Shown here: piece by piece, positions 55,857 to 64,000 of the stretch
Layout of the letters: every line of letters begins with the position of its first letter
How positions within the stretch are numbered: position 1 is the stretch's first letter
Source: Ectobacillus sp. JY-23
GTDB taxonomy: Bacteria > Bacillota > Bacilli > Bacillales > Bacillaceae_G
Assembly (NCBI RefSeq): GCF_023022965.1
Contig: NZ_CP095462.1
Location: 1,302,001 to 1,366,000 of the forward strand
DNA: 64,000 nt
Direction: 5' to 3'
Notes under the pieces: generated by a model
The model's input: only the letters and a program-made list of their open reading frames with translations
Databases searched by the model: none
Told to the model about the DNA's origin: nothing
Translations under genes and position numbers: made by a program

Positions 55857-57032
55857 TTGAGACTTGGAAAACAAGCTAATGGTTCTTTTAAACAATTCCC
55901 ACAAACCTGCCTCTGTGATATCCTCGCTTGCCACAAGCGGTTCTTTAGCAATGACTTTATTTCCTGTTTTAACAACCAAGGTACCTAGTACACTTCCCTT
56001 TTTAATAGGAGCCTTTACCTTTTCTTCCATCACGATGTCTTCTGTTACCTTTGCGGCATTCTCTCCGCGCTTAAGCAGTAGTGAAACGTTATCGGAGGCA
56101 ACCAAGTTGACTGTTTGCTTCTTGCCTCGACTTACTTCAAGTTTCGCAATTATTTCATCTTTTTTATACAATTTCTTTGTTGTATATTGACTAAATGCAT
56201 AATCAAGTAGCTTTGTTACTTGTGCATTTCTCTCTTTTGATGTAGGCGCTCCCATAACAACAGCAATTGCGCGCATACCATTTTTTTCTGCTGATGCTGT
56301 TAAACAGTATCTTGCTTCTGTTGTAAAACCTGTTTTGACACCATCTACACCTGGATAAAAACGAACTAGTTTATTTGTATTGACAAGCCAAAATTTCTTT
56401 TCTGTGCTTTCTCGTAAATAATCTTCATACTTTCCTGTATATTGACGAATAAGTGGATATTTCATCAATTCTCTCGCCATCACAGCCATATCGTATGCAG
56501 TAGAGTAGTGATCTTTTGCAGGCAAACCAGTTGGATTTTGAAACTGGGTATTCTTAAGCCCTAAACCCTTCGCTTTCTTGTTCATCATATTCACAAAGTC
56601 TTCCATAGAACCGGCAATATGTTCCGCCATAGCTACAGATGCATCATTGCCTGAGGCAATTGCAATACCTTTTAGCATTTCGTCCACGGTCATCTCTTCA
56701 CCTGGCTCAAGAAAGATTTGCGAGCCTCCCATAGATGCAGCAAATTCACTGGTACGTATTTTATCAGTAAGTTTCAGCTTGCCGCCTTCAATTTGTTCCA
56801 TAATGAGCAACATGGTCATAATTTTTGTCATACTGGCAGGCGGTAATTTTTCGTTTCCCTGCTTTTCAAATAATACCTGCCCTGTATCTTGCTCCAGTAA
56901 TACAGCGGAGGATACATTGTCTACAAGGTTTGGAGAAGTTGGTTTTTGAGAAGTGTTTTCAGATTGCGCAAACCCCGACTGAGTTGGGAACAATAGGGCA
57001 AAACATACGAAAATACCGAAGAGTCTTTTCAT
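55854..57032 (-). CDS. dacF: D-alanyl-D-alanine carboxypeptidase DacF
   Basis: 392 residues from the ATG with GGAGG. A signal peptide, then serine S67-M-T-K70, SGNDASV and DGVKTGFT, the three motifs of low-molecular-weight penicillin-binding proteins; the C-terminus is an amphipathic membrane anchor (WELFKRTISLFSKSQ). It trims peptide cross-bridges in the spore cortex. Upstream of spoIIA, as in other Bacillus. Confidence 0.95.
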   Translation of the reverse strand: MKRLFGIFVCFALLFPTQSGFAQSENTSQKPTSPNLVDNVSSAVLLEQDTGQVLFEKQGNEKLPPASMTKIMTMLLIMEQIEGGKLKLTDKIRTSEFAASMGGSQIFLEPGEEMTVDEMLKGIAIASGNDASVAMAEHIAGSMEDFVNMMNKKAKGLGLKNTQFQNPTGLPAKDHYSTAYDMAVMARELMKYPLIRQYTGKYEDYLRESTEKKFWLVNTNKLVRFYPGVDGVKTGFTTEARYCLTASAEKNGMRAIAVVMGAPTSKERNAQVTKLLDYAFSQYTTKKLYKKDEIIAKLEVSRGKKQTVNLVASDNVSLLLKRGENAAKVTEDIVMEEKVKAPIKKGSVLGTLVVKTGNKVIAKEPLVASEDITEAGLWELFKRTISLFSKSQ

Positions 57033-57108
57033 CAATATACCTCCAATCAATATCAATCCTATTCTTTCCAAAAGACACATTTATATACCTGTTTTTTCCT
57101 TTAAATAT

Positions 57109-57140
57109 AAATAAGACCGATGCAAATACCGGCCTTATTT
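57109..57140 (-). terminator. Terminator of the secreted-protein gene at 57187
   Basis: AAATAAGGCCG and CGGTCTTATTT arms on the minus strand (one G-U pair), T-rich tail. Confidence 0.7.
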
Positions 57141-57186
57141 TATGAATATAGTAGCACTCATATAAATTATTTCACTATATATGCTT

Positions 57187-57678
57187 TTAACGAGAAGAAG
57201 CATTCGTATCTAAAATAGACTTTTTAACAGAAACACTTTCTGCAATGCGCCATATGCCATGCTCTTTAGCAAACACTTGTATAAAACAATTTTCACCGTT
57301 GCGCTGAAGACTCGTTTCTTGCTTTACTTTATATAAAGCTTCTACATAGCGTACTTGCACGTTATGGGCCCCAAAGTGTGAAATGTATTTAGATAAACGA
57401 GGTATATACTGCATGGCTTGCGGAAAAGACAGCTCTTGCTCCGTAACTAAGGATGCTTCTGTTATATTAAAGATTGTATTTTTGTCTTTAGGGCTATGAA
57501 TGAATAGCACCTCATTTTGCATCGCTTTTGTCCATAAGCTTGCATATTGCAAATAATCATGTGTATTCAAATATCTCATTTCCTTCTCAATAATAAGAGG
57601 GGGTGTTAACTCCTTTGCGGCAACAGGAATAGTAAACCATGTACAAATAGCTACTGTAAGTACCAATCGAATCATCAT
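57187..57678 (-). CDS. Secreted protein of unknown function, NTF2-like size
   Basis: 163 residues. Signal peptide (LVLTVAICTWFTIPVAA), then a mixed alpha/beta domain (YLQYASLWTKAM, NVQVRYVEALYKVKQ, IQVFAKEHGIWRIAES) that could be an NTF2-like fold. Two ATGs side by side with AAAGGACG. Between a MarR gene and dacF; no family recognised. Confidence 0.65.
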   Translation of the reverse strand: MMIRLVLTVAICTWFTIPVAAKELTPPLIIEKEMRYLNTHDYLQYASLWTKAMQNEVLFIHSPKDKNTIFNITEASLVTEQELSFPQAMQYIPRLSKYISHFGAHNVQVRYVEALYKVKQETSLQRNGENCFIQVFAKEHGIWRIAESVSVKKSILDTNASSR

Positions 57679-57756
57679 TTCTTCGTCCTTTCTTCACATA
57701 CTATCCAAAGTATGGAAGAAAATCGGAGTAATTATACTGACCTCTATATACAAAAA

Positions 57757-57802
57757 CAGACTCTTTAGAAGACGGTATTTCTTTTGTCTTCTAAAGAGTC
57801 TG
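57757..57802 (-). terminator. Strong terminator of the MarR gene
   Basis: 17-bp perfect arms (CAGACTCTTTAGAAGAC and its complement) with a 12-base loop. Confidence 0.9.
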
Positions 57803-58222
57803 TTATAATACACGTTCGAATAATTCTACAACCATTCGCATTTCTTCATCGCTCCACTGTGCAAACCGTTCTTTATAGTACTGCTTTCGCCGCTCTTCTA
57901 GCTCACGTGCCACTCCTTTACCTTTTTCCGTAATCTCCAAATACACAATTCGACGATCTGAATCAGAGCGCTTACGAATGACAAGTTCTTTACGAACGAG
58001 ACGATCTGTTACTGCTGTAATGTGGCTAGAGGTTACATTTACTTCACTTGCAATTTGAGATGCCATTTGCGGACTTTTTGTATACAAAGCACGCAGAACC
58101 GAAAATTCATTCCATGGCATGTACTCATCAAACAATTCATTAATATCCTGTTGCAACATACGAAACATTTGGCGAAAAGACGCCGACAGATGTAAAATGA
58201 GTGCTTCTCGATCTTCTCTCAC
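57803..58222 (-). CDS. MarR-family regulator
   Basis: 139 residues from a GTG with AAAGGAACG. Winged helix typical of MarR: EYMPWNEFSVLRALYTKSPQMASQIASEVNV in parts, then TSSHITAVTDRLVRKELV and the wing RKRSDSDRRIVYLEIT. Dimer-forming repressor of unknown ligand. It is divergent from the SIMPL gene, a possible target. Confidence 0.87.
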   Translation of the reverse strand: MREDREALILHLSASFRQMFRMLQQDINELFDEYMPWNEFSVLRALYTKSPQMASQIASEVNVTSSHITAVTDRLVRKELVIRKRSDSDRRIVYLEITEKGKGVARELEERRKQYYKERFAQWSDEEMRMVVELFERVL

Positions 58223-58436
58223 GGTTCTCGTTCCTTTTATATGTATTTTAGACTTATTATAATGGATTTCCTGTACGAATTGTATCCTTTCTTTCACTAC
58301 TTGTTTGATTTTTGTATATAGGCCTATCATAAACATTATTTACTAAATACTGAGAAATTGTCCAAGTTGTTATCCATATATAATATATAAGCATCTTTAT
58401 TCGTTTTATACAAACTATAAAAGGATGGTGGGTACA

Positions 58437-59084
58437 ATGCATTACGGTCCCGGCTTATATCCGGATTATCGACACATGAAAGATTCACAGTTAACATTAC
58501 AAGGAGAAGGCACTGTTACTGTAAAACCTGATGTTGTTGTAATAACACTCGGCATCTCTACAGAAAACGAGAATGTTACTGCAGCGCAGGCTGAAAATGC
58601 CCAAAAATCAGCTGCTCTTTTACAAGCATTACAACAGCTAGGGATTCAATCTGAAGAAATTCAAACCATTTCCTATACAATTACACCAGAATATAACTAC
58701 ATAGATGGAAAAGCCCTTCTCCGTGGATATCGGATTGAACATCTGTATGAAATCACAGTCTTGAATGTACAAAAAGCCGGTGAAGTATATGCTGAGGCTG
58801 TGGAAGCAGGCGCTAACATTGCAAGGGGACTTTCTTTTCGCATTTCTAATCCAGAACCGTACTATAAGCAAGCTCTTACACTTGCTATTCAACAAGCACA
58901 AGAAAAAGCAAAAACAGTTGCAGGTGCACTAGGTGTAAATGTAAATCCCGTTCCCTTCACTGTAACAGAAGAATCGAATAGTCCTTCCCAAGAGCTGACC
59001 TTTTCTGCTAAAGCAACTCCTTCAATCGAGCCAGGTATGTTGAGCATTAGAGCTACTGTTACAACAGTATTTGCCTATATATAA
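58437..59084 (+). CDS. SIMPL-domain protein
   Basis: 215 residues from the ATG with AAAGGATGGTGGG (an ATG at 58425 overlaps it). The SIMPL (DUF541) pattern is seen: QGEGTVTVKPDVVVITLGIS, TISYTITPEYNY, and QQAQEKAKTVAGALGV. Function is unknown; related proteins aid oxidative-stress or periplasmic functions. No signal peptide is visible. Confidence 0.88.
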   Translation: MHYGPGLYPDYRHMKDSQLTLQGEGTVTVKPDVVVITLGISTENENVTAAQAENAQKSAALLQALQQLGIQSEEIQTISYTITPEYNYIDGKALLRGYRIEHLYEITVLNVQKAGEVYAEAVEAGANIARGLSFRISNPEPYYKQALTLAIQQAQEKAKTVAGALGVNVNPVPFTVTEESNSPSQELTFSAKATPSIEPGMLSIRATVTTVFAYI

Positions 59085-59174
59085 CTTGTGCGTTTTTTGG
59101 TATAATAATAAACGGTGAGCCCTTTTTGGGTGTCACGGGTGGGAGAGGGATTTTGTTTATAAAGAAGGTCAAAT

Positions 59175-60455
59175 ATGAAAGGACTGTTGGAACGTATATT
59201 TCATTTACGCTCTCACGAAACATCGTCTAAACAGGAGCTACTAGCAGGCACAACTTCATTTTTTACAATTGTGTATATTATGGTCGTAAATGCTGCCATT
59301 TTAGCAGATGCCGGCATTCCGCTTGAGGCGGGCATTCTGGCAACTGTTTTCACTTCATTTGTCGGATGTCTGATTATGGCTTTTCGAGCGAACGCTCCAA
59401 TCATTCTTGTACCTGGCATGGGAGTAAATGCATTTTTTACATTTACTATTGTTCACGGTATGGGACTAAGTTGGCAGGAAGCACTAGGCGCTGTTTTTAT
59501 GTCGGGAGTTTTATTTGCTATAACAGCTTTTACACCACTTGCAAAAATTTTGTCCGATACAATTCCCAAATCACTTAAAGAAGCCATTACGGTAGGTATT
59601 GGGGTATTTTTAGCGTTTATCGGTTTACAAAAGGGCGGTTTAGTCGTAGCAAATACAAATACAGCTGTTGCCATGGGAGACTTACACGATCCCCACGTCA
59701 TCGCAACTACTTTAACTTTAGTGATTGCGGTTATCTTATTTATTCGGAATATCAAAGGCAACTTTTTATTGACGATTGCAATTGGCACAATAATTGCGTG
59801 GGTATTTGGTATTTTGGAAAGTGAACGTTCTACTTTTTCGATAAGTGACTATGCTTCCGTATTTGGAGCTATGTCTTTTGCCCGTATTGCAGACTTAACC
59901 TTTTGGATGGCAACATTCTCTTTAAGTATGGTACTTATTTTTGAGAATATGGGATTGCTGCATGGTATGCTAGAAAAGAAAGAAAAGTTTACAAAGGCCT
60001 ATCAAGCAAACGCACTATCAGTTTTAACATGTGGTCTACTTGGTACAAGTCCTACTGTTTCTACCGTGGAAAGTGCGGCTGGTATTACAGCTGGTGGCAA
60101 AACTGGTTTAACCGCATTAACGACAGGCGTGCTGTTCTTGCTTTCTTTGCTTGTATTACCTTTTGTTCAAATTATTCCCGATAATGCAATTGCTCCAATT
60201 TTGATTATTATTGGGGGATTAATGATGACAAACATGCAACAGATTAATTTGCAGGACTTTTCTGAAGGCTTTCCTGCATTCCTGATTATTGTAATGATTC
60301 CGCTGACTTACAGTATTGCTGATGGAATTGCCTTTGGATTTATCGCATACCCAATTTTAAAATTGGCTCTTGGTAAAAAAAGCGAAGTAAATAGACCGCT
60401 GTATGTGATTGCCTCTCTATTTTTACTTACATTTGTATTGCATGCGCTGACGTAA
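59175..60455 (+). CDS. NCS2/AzgA-type purine permease (PbuG-like)
   Basis: 426 residues with 12 or more hydrophobic segments. The motifs VPGMGVNAFFTFT, GTSPTVSTVESAAGI and LPFVQIIPDNAIAPILI are typical of AzgA-like guanine/hypoxanthine permeases of Bacillus. GAAGG lies before the ATG. No purine riboswitch is seen upstream. It lies next to the nucleoside salvage operon. Confidence 0.9.
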   Translation: MKGLLERIFHLRSHETSSKQELLAGTTSFFTIVYIMVVNAAILADAGIPLEAGILATVFTSFVGCLIMAFRANAPIILVPGMGVNAFFTFTIVHGMGLSWQEALGAVFMSGVLFAITAFTPLAKILSDTIPKSLKEAITVGIGVFLAFIGLQKGGLVVANTNTAVAMGDLHDPHVIATTLTLVIAVILFIRNIKGNFLLTIAIGTIIAWVFGILESERSTFSISDYASVFGAMSFARIADLTFWMATFSLSMVLIFENMGLLHGMLEKKEKFTKAYQANALSVLTCGLLGTSPTVSTVESAAGITAGGKTGLTALTTGVLFLLSLLVLPFVQIIPDNAIAPILIIIGGLMMTNMQQINLQDFSEGFPAFLIIVMIPLTYSIADGIAFGFIAYPILKLALGKKSEVNRPLYVIASLFLLTFVLHALT

Positions 60456-60499
60456 GAAAAGTGCATATAGGTTGTTCATAAAGTTTATAAATTCTCCAT

Positions 60500-60535
60500 A
60501 AAGAAGACCGTCAGGATATCCTGACGGTCTTCTTT
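60500..60535. terminator. Perfect 18-bp inverted terminator between permease and pdp
   Basis: Loopless palindrome, AAAGAAGACCGTCAGGAT and its complement, T-rich ends. It serves both converging genes. Confidence 0.85.
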
Positions 60536-60537
60536 GA

Positions 60538-61842
60538 TTATTTTGTAACGATGTCATGTACCAATTTCGGCTCTGCAACATGTTCTTTTGAAATTTTAAT
60601 GTTGTCATAAATCATTTGCTTTACTTTTTCAACATCTTCTGTATTAGCGTGAATTGTTACTAAGGATTCACCCTTTTTAACAACTTCACCGACTTTTTTA
60701 CGAAGCATCAATCCGACAGCCAAATCAATTTCCGATTCCTTCGTTGCACGACCTGCACCTAGCAGCATCGCTGCTGTACCAATCTCATCCGCAATAATTT
60801 CTGATACGTAACCATCTTCCTTGGCTTCTACCTCAATGATATACTTCGCTTGTGGCAATTGATTAGGGTTGTCTACCACAGATGCATCTCCACCCTGTGC
60901 TGATAGGAATGTTTTAAACGCTTCAAGTGCTTTTCCATTTTCCATCACTTCTAGCAGCTTTTCACGAGCATCTTCTAATGAAGAAGCTTTTCCTGCTAAG
61001 AAAACCATTTGGCTGCCCAATGTTAAACATAATTCCTCTAAATCTTTTGGACCTTTACCTTGTAGTGTATCAATCGCTTCTTTTACTTCTAATGCGTTTC
61101 CGATAGCAAAACCGAGTGGCTGACTCATATCAGATATAACAGCCATCGTGTTGCGACCTACGTTGTTGCCAATGCGAACCATTGCTTGCGCTAATGCCTT
61201 TGCATCCTCTGTAGTTTTCATAAACGCACCCGCGCCTGTTTTTACATCAAGTACAATTGCATCCGCACCTGCCGCAATTTTCTTACTCATGATAGAGCTA
61301 GCGATGAGTGGAATAGAATCCACCGTAGCTGTCACATCACGAAGCGCATAAAGCTTTTTATCAGCAGGTGTTAAGTTTCCACTTTGACCGATAACAGCAA
61401 TTTTATTTTTGTTTACAAGATCAATAAATTCTTGATTCTCAATTTCAACATGGAAGCCGGGTACAGCTTCTAATTTATCAATTGTTCCTCCTGTGTGACC
61501 CAAGCCGCGTCCTGACATTTTTGCCACAGGTACGTCAAGTGCTGCAACAAGCGGGCCAAGTACAAGTGTTGTTGTATCGCCTACCCCCCCTGTAGAGTGC
61601 TTATCTACTTTGATACCCTCAATTGCTGATAAATCAATAGTATCTCCACTGTTTACCATTGCCATTGTTAAATCCGCACGCTCTTGATCTGTCATGTCTT
61701 TAAAGAATACAGCCATTGCGAAGGCACTCATTTGATAATCAGGAATATCACCTTTTGTATAACCTGTAATAATGAAATTAATTTCTTCTGTTGTTAATGC
61801 TTGACCATCACGTTTTTTTGCAATTAGATCTACCATTCTCAT
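60538..61842 (-). CDS. pdp: Pyrimidine-nucleoside phosphorylase
   Basis: 434 residues from the ATG reading [13 protein letters not shown], close to B. subtilis Pdp. Contains [38 protein letters not shown] and [20 protein letters not shown]. It splits uridine, thymidine or deoxyuridine with phosphate. Last gene of deoB-punA-pdp. Confidence 0.97.
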   Translation of the reverse strand: MRMVDLIAKKRDGQALTTEEINFIITGYTKGDIPDYQMSAFAMAVFFKDMTDQERADLTMAMVNSGDTIDLSAIEGIKVDKHSTGGVGDTTTLVLGPLVAALDVPVAKMSGRGLGHTGGTIDKLEAVPGFHVEIENQEFIDLVNKNKIAVIGQSGNLTPADKKLYALRDVTATVDSIPLIASSIMSKKIAAGADAIVLDVKTGAGAFMKTTEDAKALAQAMVRIGNNVGRNTMAVISDMSQPLGFAIGNALEVKEAIDTLQGKGPKDLEELCLTLGSQMVFLAGKASSLEDAREKLLEVMENGKALEAFKTFLSAQGGDASVVDNPNQLPQAKYIIEVEAKEDGYVSEIIADEIGTAAMLLGAGRATKESEIDLAVGLMLRKKVGEVVKKGESLVTIHANTEDVEKVKQMIYDNIKISKEHVAEPKLVHDIVTK

Positions 61843-61855
61843 CGTCATTCACCTC

Positions 61856-62671
61856 TTATTTCATTTCGCTTACTAATTCTTTAACAAGAGCCAAGAAATT
61901 CGCTTTCACGCGCTCCGTGGTTTCAATTACTTCACCATGATGGAGCGGCTGTTCTAAAATACCTGCTGCCATATTGGAAATACAAGAAATACCAAGAACC
62001 TTCATTCCTGCATGACGAGCTACAATTACTTCTGGTACAGTAGACATGCCCACTGCATCTGCACCAAGTGTACGGAACATACGAATCTCAGCAGGTGTCT
62101 CATATGTAGGACCCGTAACAGCTAAGTACACACCTTCTTGTACCGACATATGTAAACGCGCTGCTGCATTCTTCGCTAAATGGCGAAGCTCTTTGCAATA
62201 CGCTTCTGACATATCAGGGAAACGTACACCGAATGCCGCTTCATTAGGACCAATTAACGGATTTGTACCCATGAAATTGATATGATCAGATAAAATCATT
62301 AAATCTCCTGGAGCAAATGATGTATTTACACCACCAGCTGCATTTGTGACAATTAACTTTTCTACTCCCATCGCTTTCATAACCCGAACAGGGAATGTGA
62401 CTTTTTGCATATCATATCCCTCATAATAATGAAAGCGTCCTTGCATAGCCACAACTGGAACACCGCGCAAGGTTCCAAATACAAGTTGTCCTGCATGACC
62501 TTCTACTGTAGACACAGGAAACTCAGGAATTTCCTCATATGGTACTTTGACTGCAGATTCAATCTCATCAGCCAATACCCCTAATCCTGAACCCAAAATT
62601 AAACCTACAACAGGTACAGTTCCATACTTTTTCTTTAAATATGCTGCCGCTGTTTCAATATGCTCTCTCAT
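61856..62671 (-). CDS. punA: Purine-nucleoside phosphorylase
   Basis: 271 residues. Trimeric type: LGSGLGVLADEI, GHAGQLVFG, VTNAAGGVNTSF, and GPTYETPAEIRM. It splits inosine and guanosine to base and ribose-1-phosphate. Between deoB and pdp, each 11 to 13 bases apart. Confidence 0.97.
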   Translation of the reverse strand: MREHIETAAAYLKKKYGTVPVVGLILGSGLGVLADEIESAVKVPYEEIPEFPVSTVEGHAGQLVFGTLRGVPVVAMQGRFHYYEGYDMQKVTFPVRVMKAMGVEKLIVTNAAGGVNTSFAPGDLMILSDHINFMGTNPLIGPNEAAFGVRFPDMSEAYCKELRHLAKNAAARLHMSVQEGVYLAVTGPTYETPAEIRMFRTLGADAVGMSTVPEVIVARHAGMKVLGISCISNMAAGILEQPLHHGEVIETTERVKANFLALVKELVSEMK

Positions 62672-62682
62672 TTTATCTCCCC

Positions 62683-63861
62683 CTATTGTAAATCTTTTAA
62701 GAAGCTTTCTCCGTACTGTGGCATTTTGACACCAAAGTTTTCTGCTACTGTGGCACCCACATCAGCAAAAGTACGACGAACCGAAATTTCCTTGCCACCC
62801 TTCATAGATGGACTATATGCTAATAAAGGAACATACTCACGTGTATGATCGGTTCCAGGATGAACAGGATCGTTACCATGATCAGCTGTAATTAACAGCA
62901 AATCATCATCATTTAGCTTGTTTAGTACCTCAGCCAAACGTGTATCATATTCTTCTAACGCTTCACCGTAGCCCTGTGGATCGCGGCGATGTCCGAACAA
63001 CGCATCAAAGTCTACAAGATTTACAAAGCTTAAGCCTTTAAAATCCATATGAAGGGTATCTATTAATTTGTCCATACCATCCATATTAGATTTTGTGCGG
63101 AGTGCTTTGGTAACGCCCTCATTATCATAAATATCGGAAATCTTTCCAATTGCGATTACATCATAACCACCGTCCTGTAACTCATTCATAACAGTTCTAC
63201 CAAACGGCTTCAGTGCATAATCATGTCGGTTTGCTGTACGTTTAAATGCACCCGGCTCTCCAACAAACGGACGAGCAATAATACGACCAACCATATATTT
63301 CTCATCTAAGGTAAGCTCCCGAGCAATCTTACAAATCTTATATAATTCTTCAAGTGGTACAATTTCTTCATGTGCAGCAATTTGTAACACACTATCGGCA
63401 GATGTGTACACGATTAAGTCGCCTGTTTCCATATGCTCCTTGCCAAGCTCATCTAAAATCTCCGTACCGGATGCGGGTTTATTCCCAATAATTTTTCTTC
63501 CAGATTGCTTCTCTAATTCATCTAGTAACTCTTTTGGAAAACCATCGGGAAATACACGAAATGGCGTATCAATGTAAAGGCCCATAATCTCCCAATGACC
63601 CGTCATCGTATCTTTACCTGCTGACTTTTCTTCCATCTTTGTATAGCATGCTAATGGTTGCGCGGTACGCTCAACACCTTTAACAGTGCCAATATTACCA
63701 AGCCCTAATTTAGCCATATTTGGCATATGTAATCCATTCATGTGTTCAGCAATATGTCCCAGTGTGTTGGCACCCTTATCTCCGTATTTTTCAGCATCAG
63801 GTGCCTCTCCTATGCCAACGGAGTCCATTACGATTAAAAAGATACGTTTGTATGTATTCAT
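62683..63861 (-). CDS. deoB: Phosphopentomutase
   Basis: 392 residues (also called drm). Alkaline phosphatase superfamily: [29 protein letters not shown] with the phospho-Thr, and [11 protein letters not shown] metal ligands. It converts (deoxy)ribose-1-phosphate to the 5-phosphate. First gene of the operon; AGGAGGG before ATG. The remaining 139 bases hold only its upstream region. Confidence 0.97.
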   Translation of the reverse strand: MNTYKRIFLIVMDSVGIGEAPDAEKYGDKGANTLGHIAEHMNGLHMPNMAKLGLGNIGTVKGVERTAQPLACYTKMEEKSAGKDTMTGHWEIMGLYIDTPFRVFPDGFPKELLDELEKQSGRKIIGNKPASGTEILDELGKEHMETGDLIVYTSADSVLQIAAHEEIVPLEELYKICKIARELTLDEKYMVGRIIARPFVGEPGAFKRTANRHDYALKPFGRTVMNELQDGGYDVIAIGKISDIYDNEGVTKALRTKSNMDGMDKLIDTLHMDFKGLSFVNLVDFDALFGHRRDPQGYGEALEEYDTRLAEVLNKLNDDDLLLITADHGNDPVHPGTDHTREYVPLLAYSPSMKGGKEISVRRTFADVGATVAENFGVKMPQYGESFLKDLQ

Positions 63862-64000
63862 TTATGCGTCCCTCCTGTTTTTAGTTAGTATGTACGAAAC
63901 TGCCAAATAGTTACTCAATTTTTTAAGTCAGATGTCAGACATCATCTACTTATATCATATCATGTTTACGCTTTCTTTTACACCGCTTTTTAAGTATATT

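Noticed and set aside
59085-59174. Purine riboswitch before the PbuG-like permease
   Set aside because: The leader is too short, and the aptamer core motifs are missing.
1-64000. CRISPR arrays, tRNA or rRNA genes, prophage
   Set aside because: No spaced direct repeats, cloverleaf or rRNA sequences and no phage structural genes were seen.

Overview
The window looks like a Bacillaceae chromosome, a low-GC, spore-forming Firmicute. The evidence is the complete spoVA operon, the sigF/spoIIA operon, S-box (SAM) riboswitches, strong AAGGAGG ribosome sites, frequent TTG/GTG starts and protein matches to Bacillus families. From memory, the gene order (ppx-ppk, mtn cluster, ptsGHI-glcT, nagAB-nagR, scpAB, ppiB, spoVA, sigF, dacF, pdp-punA-deoB) is closer to Bacillus cereus-type chromosomes than to B. 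subtilis, where these blocks lie in two separate regions. Species cannot be named from the sequence alone. There is no rRNA, tRNA, CRISPR array, prophage or full insertion sequence.

Layout. 0-16.9 kb: the end of a BMP-type lipoprotein, fadH, ppx-ppk, ykyB, ykyA, a polysaccharide deacetylase, an HD hydrolase, a CorA-type transporter and patA, followed by small lineage-specific genes (short membrane proteins, a pair of SGNSNVN-motif proteins, a HEIGH metalloprotease, a YvrJ peptide). 16.9-24.9 kb: the methionine salvage pathway as mtnKA, mtnU, mtnE and mtnWXBD, with S-box riboswitches before mtnK and mtnW. 25-32.7 kb: ykwC, a serine beta-lactamase-like protein, a PAS/degenerate GGDEF protein, a nitroreductase behind a YodB-like operator, a YgiC/YgiB-like pair, short unknown genes and an ArsR regulator. 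32.9-42.1 kb: sugar uptake and amino-sugar use (ptsG-ptsH-ptsI, the antiterminator glcT, nagA-nagB-nagR). 42.2-47.8 kb: ComEC-like hydrolase, scpA/scpB, ypuF, ribT without the rib operon, ppiB and ypuA. 47.9-57 kb: a HAD phosphatase and the sporulation operons spoVAA-AF and dacF-spoIIAA-spoIIAB-sigF. 57-64 kb: a MarR regulator, a SIMPL protein, a purine permease and the nucleoside salvage operon deoB-punA-pdp.

The most interesting signal is a family of short non-coding mobile elements. Five copies or remnants occur (16530-16711, 32787-32902, 39282-39452, 47874-47936, 54015-54101). The two full copies have similar inverted ends (GGCTGTGTT... / ...AACAGAGCC) and perfect 8-bp target duplications (TTTGTCTT and TATAACAA). 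Every copy lies beside an intrinsic terminator, and one insertion has replaced the last codons of a HAD phosphatase gene. Other leads are a candidate 73-nt small RNA (13975-14047) with an exposed anti-Shine-Dalgarno CCCUCC, a 14-bp perfect inverted repeat at the 5' end of the ppx-ppk transcript, and a protein with four tandem 18-residue coiled-coil repeats.
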